From Candidatus Thalassarchaeaceae archaeon (lineage in GTDB: Archaea > Thermoplasmatota > Poseidoniia > Poseidoniales > Thalassarchaeaceae): a stretch of 30,599 nt of DNA. The stretch is taken from positions 1 through 30,599 of the forward strand of contig JAQXFA010000136.1 of the NCBI GenBank assembly GCA_029250565.1, in the 5' to 3' direction. How positions within the stretch are numbered: the stretch's first letter is position 1; every line of letters begins with the position of its first letter. Below the pieces are notes generated by a model. That model saw only the letters and a list, made by a program, of their open reading frames with translations, did no database searches and was not told the DNA's origin. Below are positions 1 to 8,383 of the stretch, in pieces. A program made the position numbers and the translations under genes.

Positions 1-375
1 CCACCTTTATTTGGATCTTGGAAAAACACCCCACTTTTTGGTTTACCTGGAAATCCAGTTAGCAGTCAAGTTGTATTTATCTCAATAGTTTCTCCATGGA
101 TTTCTAATTCTTGTGGGTATCACCCAATTCAAGGCCCTAAATTATTTGATAAAGTTCGAGTGAAGTTATTGTCGGCAGCAGTAGGTACAAAGAAAAAAGT
201 CACGTTGCGGCGTATTCAAATTACAGAGCAAGATGACATTTTAGTTGGTGAGGTGCCTGAAAACCAAGGTAGTGGTAATTTACGTAGTATGGTTGATTGT
301 AATGGTTTGACTTTTCTTCCAATAGGTGTTAACGGAAAACCAGGCGACACCATAGATGCACTTTGGTTGAGATGA
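1..375 (+). CDS. moeA: MoeA, molybdopterin molybdenumtransferase, C-terminal fragment
   Basis: The frame is open from the first base, so this is the 3' part (124 codons) of a gene that starts before the window. MoeA inserts molybdate into adenylylated molybdopterin in the cytoplasm, the last step of molybdenum cofactor synthesis. The fragment carries the family's LPGNPVS motif at fragment residues 15-21, at the end of the catalytic MoCF-binding domain. The C-terminal MoeA beta domain follows, with GSGNLRSMVDCNGL and then LPIGVNG, matching the usual GS-LRSM-ANG signature. A short intergenic region leads into uvrA on the same strand. A mobA gene lies near the other end of the window (26341-27003), so the organism appears to make a nucleotide form of Moco. 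Identification is firm; the N-terminal domains cannot be seen. Confidence 0.9.
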   Translation, partial: PPLFGSWKNTPLFGLPGNPVSSQVVFISIVSPWISNSCGYHPIQGPKLFDKVRVKLLSAAVGTKKKVTLRRIQITEQDDILVGEVPENQGSGNLRSMVDCNGLTFLPIGVNGKPGDTIDALWLR

Positions 376-412
376 CACACATTCTAACTTTCAAACCATC
401 AATTCAAGAACG

Positions 413-428
413 GTGAACGCGCGCTCAC
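413..428. promoter_or_regulatory. Imperfect 16-bp dyad upstream of uvrA
   Basis: GTGAACGC is followed directly by GCGCTCAC. The two halves are symmetric except for one mismatched pair, and the centre is a CGCGCG core. It lies about 20 bp before the GTG start of uvrA and is far more GC-rich than its surroundings. It could be an operator or a hairpin in the uvrA leader. Function is not shown. Confidence 0.3.
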
Positions 429-447
429 GTTTAGCGGAGGTGTGTGA

Positions 448-3429
448 GTGGTTGATGATAGCACTGGGCCACGCCTTGATGATGGTTGGATTGTAGTAAA
501 GGGCGCAAGAACCCACAACCTTCGTGATATTGATGTGGAAATCCCAAGAGGAAGATTTGTAGTTATATCAGGAGTGTCTGGTTCAGGAAAATCTAGCCTC
601 GCTTTTGATACACTTTATGCCGAGGGCCAGAGGAGATATGTGGAATCTCTTTCATCTTATGCTAGGCAATTTCTTGGTCAAATGAAAAAACCCGATTGTG
701 ATAGCATCGAAGGCCTTTCACCAGCAATTTCCATCGACCAAAAACAAGGATCTCATAACCCTCGTTCAACTGTTGCAACCACAACTGAAATTCAAGATTA
801 TCTTCGTCTTCTTTACGCTAGAGTTGGTAAACCTCACTGTCCAGAGTGTGGAAAAGAAGTAGCCCGTCGTACCGTTCAGGAAATTGTTGATGACATTGAA
901 TGGCGCATGGAAAGCCATGCTGTTGCGGTATGGTGCCCAACAATACGTAATCGAAAAGGCACTCATTCAGATTTGTTCAAACAATTAGTTGAACAAGGAT
1001 TTGTGTTTGGAAAGGTGAATGGCAGGGAAGTTGAATTTGAAGAACCGCCAACATTAGAAAAAAATCTACGCCATGATATAGATGTTAGAGTAGATAGATT
1101 GAGAATTTCACGTGAAAATCGACAACGATTAACAGAAGCGGTTGAATCTGGTTTGAGGCTTGGTGGGGGGACTGTTGCTATTGAGAGCATTTCAGGTTGT
1201 GAAAATAGTGAAGAATTACCCACTGGCTCAATATCATCAACTACTGAAAAAGGCGAATTAATCCCTTATAGTGAAGAATTTGCTTGTCCCACTCACGGTT
1301 CATTTATGCCAGAAATGTCCCCGCGTATATTTTCTTTTAACAACCCGTTGGGGGCGTGCACATCTTGCCACGGATTGGGTGTTGATAGGGCCTTTTCCTA
1401 TGAGTTATTGATGAATGAAGAGCGCTCTCTAGAAGGTGGTTGTGTAAGGCCATTTCAATCATCAATGATGGCTGGTTGGTATCGTAACCAGATGTGTCAA
1501 GTAGCTGAAAAATATGGTTTTGAATCAAATATTCCCTTTTCTGAATTAGATGATGATGCAAAAGACATCATCTTAAATGGTTCAGGCTCAACAGATATCA
1601 ACTTCAAATTTGAAAGCGAAAAAGGCTCTGTTTACCAAATGGTGAAACCTTGGGAAGGTGTACTTAATCGATTAATGCGCACTTATCGTGATACAGATAG
1701 TGAACGCAATCGTAACCGCCTCCAATCATACATGGTTGACCAACCATGTGCCGATTGTGATGGCCAAAAATTGAATCCAGCAGTAAGAGCGGTTACTGTA
1801 GGGGGGTTATCATTACCAGAACTTTCTCAATCAACGGTGTTAGAATCGTTAGCAGTATTACAACAATGGAGACTTGGTAATTCAGATCAAGAAATATGGG
1901 CCAAATTGGCTCGAGAACCATCGACAAGTGGTTCTGTCCCCCAATCAGAAAAATTAGGTGAGAGAGATCTTTTCATTGCTCGCGAAGTTCTCAAAGAAAT
2001 TGAATCAAGAATACAATTCTTAGCGTTGGTTGGCCTTGATTATCTCACATTAGATCGCCGCTCAAACACCCTTTCAGGTGGAGAAAGTCAGAGAATTAGA
2101 CTTGCATCCCAAATTGGTACAAGGTTGACGGGAGTAACTTATGTTCTTGATGAACCAAGTATCGGCCTCCATGCACGTGATAATCAACGCCTTCTCTCAA
2201 CACTCCGTGAATTGTGCGAAATAGGAAACACATTGCTTGTGATTGAACACGATGAAGAAACACTTCGTCAAGCAGATTGGCTAGTTGACCTTGGTCCCGG
2301 TGCTGGCCGTGAAGGGGGTCGGTTACTTGTCAGCGGTCCAATAGAAGATTTACTTGAACATGAAGAAAGTTTGACTGGTGCTTTCCTTGCAGGTAGGAGA
2401 AAGATTGCTGTACCAACTCCAAGAGTGAAACCAAACGGAGAGTGGTTGAAAATTGTTGGTGCTGAAGCAAATAACTTGCGTCAAATAGATGTCAATTTCC
2501 CACTTGGTTGCATGGTTGCAGTCACAGGGGTATCGGGTTCAGGAAAGTCAACTTTAGTTTCAGATATTCTCGCCCCTGTATTATTGCGTGAATTGAATGG
2601 GAGTGATAGTACACCTAGTAAACATGGGAGTGTATCTGGTTTTGATGATATTGACAAAGTGATTGTCATTGATCAATCCCCTATTGGTCGAACACCACGA
2701 TCGAATACAGTGACTTATACGAAGGGTTTTGATGAAATTCGCAAATTGTTTGCCGCTACACCATTAGCGAAAGAACGCGGTTACAAACCAGGTCAATTTT
2801 CCTTTAATGTAAGAGGTGGAAGATGTGAATCTTGTTCAGGTGCTGGTTCAGTGAAAATGGAAATGCATTTTCTCGCAGATGTTTGGGTGACTTGTGAAGT
2901 CTGTGAAGGTTCAAGATACACCCGTGAAACATTAGAAGTAACTTGGAAACAGAAGAGCATCTCAGACATACTTGACATGACTGTTCATGAAGCGTGTCAA
3001 TTCTTTGAAAGTCACAAAAAATTACACCGAATTCTGAAAACAATACAAGACGTGGGTTTAGGTTACATTCGCCTTGGCCAACCAGCAACAACGCTCTCTG
3101 GCGGTGAAGCACAAAGAGTCAAATTAGCAACTCAATTACATCGCCCCACAACCCGCCATACAGTCTACATTCTTGATGAGCCAACAACAGGACTTGCTTT
3201 ATCAGACGTTGAACAATTAATTGACGTTTTGTTGAGAATTCGTTCAAATGGCCACACAATCATTGTTATTGAACATCATCTTGACGTCATTAAAAGCGCA
3301 GATTGGGTGATAGATTTAGGGCCAGATGGTGGTGATGGTGGCGGTGATGTTGTTGCAATCGGTACCCCTGAAGAAATAGCCAATAACAAGAATTCCTTCA
3401 CAGGTAAATTCCTGAAAAAGGCACTTTAG
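448..3429 (+). CDS. uvrA: UvrA, excinuclease ABC subunit A
   Basis: UvrA is the DNA damage-recognition ATPase of bacterial-type nucleotide excision repair and works with UvrB and UvrC, which are not in this window. The 993-aa product has two ABC modules: Walker A at residues 42-50 (GVSGSGKSS) and 694-701 (GVSGSGKS), with signature LSGGE at 542-546 and 883-887. The C-terminal zinc finger is complete as C793-x2-C796-x19-C816-x2-C819. In the first zinc module the second ligand is histidine (CPTH, where E. coli has CPIC), a variant seen in other UvrA proteins. The start is a GTG preceded by GGAGG at 436-440, seven bases upstream. Length is slightly above the usual 940-960 aa. Archaeal uvrABC genes are generally viewed as acquired from bacteria. 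A hairpin follows the stop codon. Confidence 0.97.
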   Translation: MVDDSTGPRLDDGWIVVKGARTHNLRDIDVEIPRGRFVVISGVSGSGKSSLAFDTLYAEGQRRYVESLSSYARQFLGQMKKPDCDSIEGLSPAISIDQKQGSHNPRSTVATTTEIQDYLRLLYARVGKPHCPECGKEVARRTVQEIVDDIEWRMESHAVAVWCPTIRNRKGTHSDLFKQLVEQGFVFGKVNGREVEFEEPPTLEKNLRHDIDVRVDRLRISRENRQRLTEAVESGLRLGGGTVAIESISGCENSEELPTGSISSTTEKGELIPYSEEFACPTHGSFMPEMSPRIFSFNNPLGACTSCHGLGVDRAFSYELLMNEERSLEGGCVRPFQSSMMAGWYRNQMCQVAEKYGFESNIPFSELDDDAKDIILNGSGSTDINFKFESEKGSVYQMVKPWEGVLNRLMRTYRDTDSERNRNRLQSYMVDQPCADCDGQKLNPAVRAVTVGGLSLPELSQSTVLESLAVLQQWRLGNSDQEIWAKLAREPSTSGSVPQSEKLGERDLFIAREVLKEIESRIQFLALVGLDYLTLDRRSNTLSGGESQRIRLASQIGTRLTGVTYVLDEPSIGLHARDNQRLLSTLRELCEIGNTLLVIEHDEETLRQADWLVDLGPGAGREGGRLLVSGPIEDLLEHEESLTGAFLAGRRKIAVPTPRVKPNGEWLKIVGAEANNLRQIDVNFPLGCMVAVTGVSGSGKSTLVSDILAPVLLRELNGSDSTPSKHGSVSGFDDIDKVIVIDQSPIGRTPRSNTVTYTKGFDEIRKLFAATPLAKERGYKPGQFSFNVRGGRCESCSGAGSVKMEMHFLADVWVTCEVCEGSRYTRETLEVTWKQKSISDILDMTVHEACQFFESHKKLHRILKTIQDVGLGYIRLGQPATTLSGGEAQRVKLATQLHRPTTRHTVYILDEPTTGLALSDVEQLIDVLLRIRSNGHTIIVIEHHLDVIKSADWVIDLGPDGGDGGGDVVAIGTPEEIANNKNSFTGKFLKKAL

Positions 3430-3435
3430 GACATA

Positions 3436-3452
3436 TCAGCCCTTAGGGCTGA
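3436..3452. terminator. Stem-loop after uvrA
   Basis: TCAGCCCT and AGGGCTGA are perfect inverted arms around a single T, starting 7 bp after the uvrA stop codon. In RNA about six pairs would close a five-base loop. No T-tract follows, so it could stabilise the 3' end or attenuate read-through into purL rather than terminate. Confidence 0.4.
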
Positions 3453-3509
3453 CAGCCGCTTCATTGATGGACGGTCGGCAAGACGGCACACTCGGAAGAG
3501 GTGCTCGGG

Positions 3510-6500
3510 ATGACGGTATTACAACCCCAACGAGTTGAAGTGACTCCTAAATCACTAGCTGGATTGAAAGACACAAGAGGGGAATCTATCCGCCGACAAT
3601 TAGCTTCTGACCATGACTTAGAGATAACAGAAGTACGTTCAATTACAGGTTATCTTGTAAAGGGAAATTTCAATGAAACACACCATGAGAAAATGGTTTC
3701 CGACCTTTTTTGTGATCCAATAATTGAGCACGGAGCTGTCAATCAATATATCTTAAACGACACCAATATATTCCCCCAAAAACCTGATGTTGCAATACAA
3801 ATCGGATTCAAACCAGGGGTTACTGATAATGCAGCACAAGCAGGTCTTGATGGATTGAAAACTCTATTTCCCTCTGAAGCAGAAGATGCAGAAGTATCCA
3901 CTACAATGACATATATTTTCTATGGAGTCCCAAACGATGTAGATTGTCAATGGCTTGCTAACCAACTTCATAATCCAATGATTGAGAGAGCTATAATATC
4001 TGATCAAACATCATGTGAGAACAATCAATGGCCAGCACTTGATTTCCCTGAACCACCTGTGAATATTTTTGGTACACCAGCAACAATTGATTTAGAGGTT
4101 GATGACGATTCTTTGATTGAAATAAGCGAAAAAGGCCTTCTCGCATTAAATTTAGAAGAAATGCAAACAATACAGGCACACTACCGTAACCCTGTAGTAA
4201 GGGCAACGAGAGAAAAAGAAGGACTACCCCCGGCAACACCAACAGATGTTGAATTAGAGTGCCTAGCACAGACTTGGTCTGAACACTGTAAGCACAAAAT
4301 ATTCGCAGCAAATATCCATCACGTAGATACTGAAACTGGAGAAGACTCCCACATCGATTCCTTATTCAAAACTCACATCATGAAACCAACTTTCGATATT
4401 GCTGAGAAAGTAGATTGGTTGCTCAGTCTTTTCCATGATAATTCAGGAGTGATAGAGTGGAATCCTGAATGGAGTCTTTGTATTAAGGCTGAAACTCACA
4501 ATTCACCTAGTGCATTAGATCCATTTGGTGGGGCAATGACTGGTATTGTTGGTGTGAATAGAGATATTTTGGGTACAGGATTGGGCGCGCGCCCAATAGC
4601 CAATACTGATGTATTCTGTTTTGGCCCACCAGATTATGAAGGAGATATTCCAGAGGGATTATTTCATCCAAGTAGGGTGTTCCGCGGCGTTCATGCAGGG
4701 GTACGTTCAGGTGGTAATGAATCAGGAATACCAACAGTGAATGGTGCGATAGTGTTTGAAGAAAGGTATCTTGGTAAACCATTAGTTTATTGTGGCACTG
4801 TTGGAATAATGCCGCGTCGTTTAGCAGATGGTAGAGAAAGCCACGATAAAACACCCAGCCCGGGCGATGTCATCTACATGGTTGGTGGCCGTGTTGGTAG
4901 TGACGGAATACATGGCGCCACATTTTCTAGCCTAGAATTAACCGAAGAATCACCTTCTTCAGCAGTTCAAATAGGAGACCCAATCACCCAGAAAAAGATG
5001 GTTGATATGCTCCTCAAAGCCAGGGATGACGGTCTTCTTCAAGTTACGACAGATAATGGCGCAGGCGGCCTTTCTAGTAGCATTGGTGAGATGGCAGAGT
5101 TAACTGGTGGGGCCAAGGTTGACCTTTCACAAGTCCCCCTCAAACAAGTGGGCCTTTCCTCATGGGAAATATTGGTATCAGAATCTCAAGAGAGGATGAC
5201 CGTTGGTGTTAGACCAGAAGATTGCCAAGAGTTTGAAAAGTTGGCTAGTTTGCATGAAGTAGAAGCAACAGCGGTTGGAACTTTCACAGATACAGGGGAT
5301 TTCCATATCTTACATGGCGAGCAGTCAGTTGCCTTACTTCCAATTGAATTTCTCCATGATGGTGTTCCACAATTACAACTTGAGAGCGAATGGATACCTC
5401 CAGTCAATGAAGAGCCAGCATATCCTCAAACCAACGCATCAGATATGGGTGGTATTCTATCCCGTCTTCTTGCCCGCCCAAATATTGCATCAAAAGAATG
5501 GTGGGTGCGCTCGTATGACCACGAAGTGATTGCTCAGACAGTAATCAAACCATTTTGTGGCGTCAATCATGATGCACCTGGGGATGCGGCTGTTATTGCA
5601 CCAATACATGGAGAAACACAAGGTGCTGTGATATCTTGTGGAATCATACCAAGATATTCAGATATAGACACTTATGCGATGGTTGCTGGTTGTATTGATG
5701 AAGCAGTTCGTAATGCAGTTTGCGTGGGTGTTGATCTTGATAGGATGGCTGGATTAGATAACTTCTGTTGGCCTGATTCTGTTGAATCAGAAAAGACTCC
5801 CGACGGCCGCTACAAACTCGCCCAATTAGTACGTGCTAACAGGGCTTTAGATGATGTTTGTAGGGCTTATCAATTGCCTTGTATTAGTGGTAAAGATTCA
5901 ATGAAAAATGATGTGATCATAAACGGTGAAAAAATAAGCGTCCCACCCACTTTATTGTTCACGTTGTTAGGTAATCACGAGGATATCCGTAAAGCAGTTT
6001 CAAGTGATTTCAAGAATAGCGGTGATATCATTTACTTGCTTGGGCAAACTCATCAAGAGTTGGGTGCAAGCGAATTAGTCACGATGTTCAGGGATGAATG
6101 TGGTGGTGGAATAGGTGGTAAAGTGCCAGCAATAGATGCTACAAGGAATCTTGCACTTTATCGCGACCTTACTGCAGCAATGCGTCAAGAGTTAGTTGTT
6201 AGCGCACATGATTGTAGTGATGGCGGTTTTGCTGTTGCTTTAGCAGAAGCTTGTTTTGGTGCTGATTCTGGTTGTAGTGTTGACATATCTGAGATATTCA
6301 ATGATAACAACAGTCTTGACAAGTGGGGGGCGTTATTTGGAGAGAGCCTCGGTCGTATTTTAGTGAGTGTAAGGGTTGAACACAGTTCTGAATTCGAAGC
6401 AGCAATGGCAAGTAATGCTTGTTTCCGATTAGGTGAAGTTGTTAGCGGCGATGAAATAACAATTTCAAAATCCGGTGAAACTATTCTTCAAGCCAGCATG

Positions 6501-6551
6501 TCAGCACTCAAACAATCTTGGCAAGCAACCCTTGATGGTGGTGGTGCTTGA
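3510..6551 (+). CDS. purL: PurL, FGAM synthase with fused PurS-like N-terminus
   Basis: This is the synthetase subunit of phosphoribosylformylglycinamidine synthase, step four of IMP synthesis: FGAR + ATP + glutamine-derived ammonia to FGAM. The ATG at 3510 is chosen over the in-frame GTG at 3501 because GAGGTG at 3497-3502 is then correctly spaced. That gives 1013 aa, between small PurL (about 600-740 aa) and the large fused type (about 1300 aa). Residues 7-80 and 92-165 look like two PurS-like units, each ending in a similar stretch (DPIIEHGAV, NPMIERAII). The PurL core begins with QTWSEHCKHK at 254-263; later ETHNSPSA, TDNGAGGLSSS and SGKDSMKND are recognisable. No glutaminase domain is present; that is supplied by purQ, whose ATG directly follows this stop. 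A separate purS may therefore be unnecessary. Confidence 0.95.
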   Translation: MTVLQPQRVEVTPKSLAGLKDTRGESIRRQLASDHDLEITEVRSITGYLVKGNFNETHHEKMVSDLFCDPIIEHGAVNQYILNDTNIFPQKPDVAIQIGFKPGVTDNAAQAGLDGLKTLFPSEAEDAEVSTTMTYIFYGVPNDVDCQWLANQLHNPMIERAIISDQTSCENNQWPALDFPEPPVNIFGTPATIDLEVDDDSLIEISEKGLLALNLEEMQTIQAHYRNPVVRATREKEGLPPATPTDVELECLAQTWSEHCKHKIFAANIHHVDTETGEDSHIDSLFKTHIMKPTFDIAEKVDWLLSLFHDNSGVIEWNPEWSLCIKAETHNSPSALDPFGGAMTGIVGVNRDILGTGLGARPIANTDVFCFGPPDYEGDIPEGLFHPSRVFRGVHAGVRSGGNESGIPTVNGAIVFEERYLGKPLVYCGTVGIMPRRLADGRESHDKTPSPGDVIYMVGGRVGSDGIHGATFSSLELTEESPSSAVQIGDPITQKKMVDMLLKARDDGLLQVTTDNGAGGLSSSIGEMAELTGGAKVDLSQVPLKQVGLSSWEILVSESQERMTVGVRPEDCQEFEKLASLHEVEATAVGTFTDTGDFHILHGEQSVALLPIEFLHDGVPQLQLESEWIPPVNEEPAYPQTNASDMGGILSRLLARPNIASKEWWVRSYDHEVIAQTVIKPFCGVNHDAPGDAAVIAPIHGETQGAVISCGIIPRYSDIDTYAMVAGCIDEAVRNAVCVGVDLDRMAGLDNFCWPDSVESEKTPDGRYKLAQLVRANRALDDVCRAYQLPCISGKDSMKNDVIINGEKISVPPTLLFTLLGNHEDIRKAVSSDFKNSGDIIYLLGQTHQELGASELVTMFRDECGGGIGGKVPAIDATRNLALYRDLTAAMRQELVVSAHDCSDGGFAVALAEACFGADSGCSVDISEIFNDNNSLDKWGALFGESLGRILVSVRVEHSSEFEAAMASNACFRLGEVVSGDEITISKSGETILQASMSALKQSWQATLDGGGA

Positions 6552-7370
6552 ATGGTTGATGTCCCCCAAGTAGCAGTCCTCACTGGATTTGGAATTAATT
6601 GTGATGTTGAAACCATGGCGGTGTTTGAGATGGCAGGGGCAAAAGCTCATCGCATACATATCAATAGTTTAGTTAATGGTGACGATTCATTAGAAAACTA
6701 TCACATAATGGCAATACCAGGCGGTTTTTCCTTTGGTGACCACCTCGGTAGTGGTCGTTTACTAGGAAACAGACTTCGGTTTGGGATAAGGGAACAAGTA
6801 CGTCAATTTGTCAAAGACGGTAAACTTGTTATTGGGATTTGTAATGGTTTCCAAGTGTTAGTGAAAATGGGATTACTACCTGGTGATGATGATGTATCAT
6901 TACAACAAACCGCATCACTTACTCTAAATGATTCAGGCCATTATGAAGATAGGTGGGTTACCCTTGAATTCAATTCAGATAGTCCCTGTGTTTGGACAAA
7001 AGGTTTGTCTCGTATGCGAACACCTGTAAGGCATGGCGAAGGAAAATTCGTGGTACCAGACCAGTCTGTACTTGACCAATATGAACAACAACAACAAGTC
7101 GTAGCACGATATATTGATCCTAATGATGAATATCCCAGCGCGTCAAATGAACCCCTACCATACCCCCTATGTCCAAATGCTAGCATGCGTAATATTGCTG
7201 GTGTTTGCGACCCATCAGGATTAGTATTCGGATTAATGCCACACCCAGAAGCCAACCATTCAAAGTGGCTTGGCGCAACATGGACTCGCGAAGAGATGGG
7301 GGACGATTGGAAAGGCGAAGGAATGGCAATCTTTGAGAACGGCGTAAGATATGCAAAAGAAAATCTTTAG
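6552..7370 (+). CDS. purQ: PurQ, FGAM synthase glutaminase subunit
   Basis: This class I glutamine amidotransferase releases ammonia from glutamine and passes it to PurL. The 272-aa product has the nucleophile elbow GICNGFQ with Cys97 and the late catalytic His/Glu in MPHPEANHSKWLG. The early PGGFSFGDHLGSGR stretch at 56-69 is typical of PurQ (PGGFSYGD-LR-G). The ATG abuts the purL stop (TGAATG), so the two are translationally coupled and probably made in equal amounts. The gene ends 19 bp before a convergent small membrane-protein gene. At 272 aa it is longer than the common 220-230 aa form and resembles the long PurQ variants found with fused or unusual PurL proteins; this comparison is from memory. 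Confidence 0.95.
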   Translation: MVDVPQVAVLTGFGINCDVETMAVFEMAGAKAHRIHINSLVNGDDSLENYHIMAIPGGFSFGDHLGSGRLLGNRLRFGIREQVRQFVKDGKLVIGICNGFQVLVKMGLLPGDDDVSLQQTASLTLNDSGHYEDRWVTLEFNSDSPCVWTKGLSRMRTPVRHGEGKFVVPDQSVLDQYEQQQQVVARYIDPNDEYPSASNEPLPYPLCPNASMRNIAGVCDPSGLVFGLMPHPEANHSKWLGATWTREEMGDDWKGEGMAIFENGVRYAKENL

Positions 7371-7389
7371 TCGAAAATAAACTGACATT

Positions 7390-7620
7390 TCATTCTTCTT
7401 CATCTAACTCTGAAGGACATGTTGAGATACCTATTAGCGAATAAGTTGGACAACTCCCCGATGTTGCAGTTGCAATTAACCAAATAGCGGTACCAATTGC
7501 GAAATAATGGAAAAACGCCTCAATACTACCTAAATTACCTGTTAACTCAACAATAGCAAGTCCTCCACCACCAATAGCTCGAACCATTCGGTCGGATGAA
7601 CCAACATTTTTTGAAAGCAT
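7390..7620 (-). CDS. DUF2892 (YgaP-type) small membrane protein
   Basis: A 76-aa protein starting at the ATG at 7620. An in-frame GTG at 7629 also exists, but AGGTGA next to the upstream gene's stop places the ribosome at the ATG. It begins NVGSSDRMVR and ends near GSCPTYSLIGIST. These are the two hallmark stretches of the DUF2892/YgaP transmembrane domain (N-G--DR-IR and CP-YSLLG-ST). Two hydrophobic helices lie between them. In YgaP this domain anchors a rhodanese domain; here it stands alone, as is common. Its molecular role is unknown. The start lies one base after the stop of the zinc-ribbon gene, so the pair are almost certainly co-transcribed. Confidence 0.8.
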   Translation of the reverse strand: MLSKNVGSSDRMVRAIGGGGLAIVELTGNLGSIEAFFHYFAIGTAIWLIATATSGSCPTYSLIGISTCPSELDEEE

Positions 7621-7621
7621 T

Positions 7622-8284
7622 TTAATCACCTAACAAATCATCAACATCGTCAACAATGTCCTTCCATTGTTTTCTTTCAGCACGCTTTTCACCCACTTCT
7701 AAGTCGACCATCAAATCACGTAAATCATCAGGAGCATCTTGACTAGCAGCACTGGCTTGAACCCTTGCTGTTAATTCATAATCTTCACCAGGGCGCTCTG
7801 AACGGTCTATTTGAGCGATTTTTTTACTAGGGACTGTTCTAATTCCTGAATCATCAACAATATCTGTTGGTAATTCTTTTGATAAGTCATGCAATTCTTT
7901 TTCGGTTGGGTCAGTGTCTTTCCATTTAGATTGGTTAGCCATTTCTCTTAGTGTATTCATTTTCTTCTTCTGCCTTGCAGTTTCAAAAGCGGCCTCAACA
8001 TCTTCTTGAGTCACTGCTCTTGGTTTCTTAGATTGTCCATGTAATAATTGTGCATAAGCGGCCATCCACTCACCATGTGTTTCATCATGTTCGTATGAAC
8101 TAGGCCTAGCAAGCATCTGAAACAATTCTTTGGACCATTGGCTTGCAAGTGATTGTGAGGGTAATTCAGCGACCCGCTCTCGAACATCCTTGTGAGTAGA
8201 AATACACTGCCGGCAACGATTCGAACCCACATCGTCTGGCGCGTCACAGAGCACACAACAAGTGGCCAACCCCATCTCAAGCAT
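7622..8284 (-). CDS. Zinc-ribbon protein with charged C-terminal region, function unknown
   Basis: About 220 aa from the ATG at 8284, which has AGGAGG just upstream (short spacing); ATG 8275 is an alternative. The frame stays open to 8587 but would overlap the divergent M50 gene, so the long form is unlikely. Near the N-terminus C10-x2-C13 and C24-x2-C27, with an extra Cys9, form a likely zinc ribbon. The rest is hydrophilic and mostly helical, rich in Lys, Glu and Asp, ending in an acidic segment (DIVDDVDDLLGD). No signal peptide or membrane helix is seen. I do not recognise the family. A zinc ribbon with a charged helical tail suggests a nucleic-acid or protein-binding adaptor, but that is a guess. 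It shares an operon with the DUF2892 gene. Confidence 0.7.
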   Translation of the reverse strand: MLEMGLATCCVLCDAPDDVGSNRCRQCISTHKDVRERVAELPSQSLASQWSKELFQMLARPSSYEHDETHGEWMAAYAQLLHGQSKKPRAVTQEDVEAAFETARQKKKMNTLREMANQSKWKDTDPTEKELHDLSKELPTDIVDDSGIRTVPSKKIAQIDRSERPGEDYELTARVQASAASQDAPDDLRDLMVDLEVGEKRAERKQWKDIVDDVDDLLGD

Positions 8285-8383
8285 CGCCCTCCTAACGCCC
8301 GACATCAATTCTAGCACGCACTCCCCCCCCTTCAACTCTCCCGGCTTGCGAACCCTCAAAGAGCCCGAACAATTCGCCATACT

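Noticed and set aside
1337..1561. Minus-strand frames within uvrA
   Set aside because: All are contained in the uvrA coding region and show no recognisable motif.
8321..8330. Run of about eight C near the start of the divergent region before the M50 gene
   Set aside because: A homopolymer in a short intergenic gap; no phase-variable gene reads through it.
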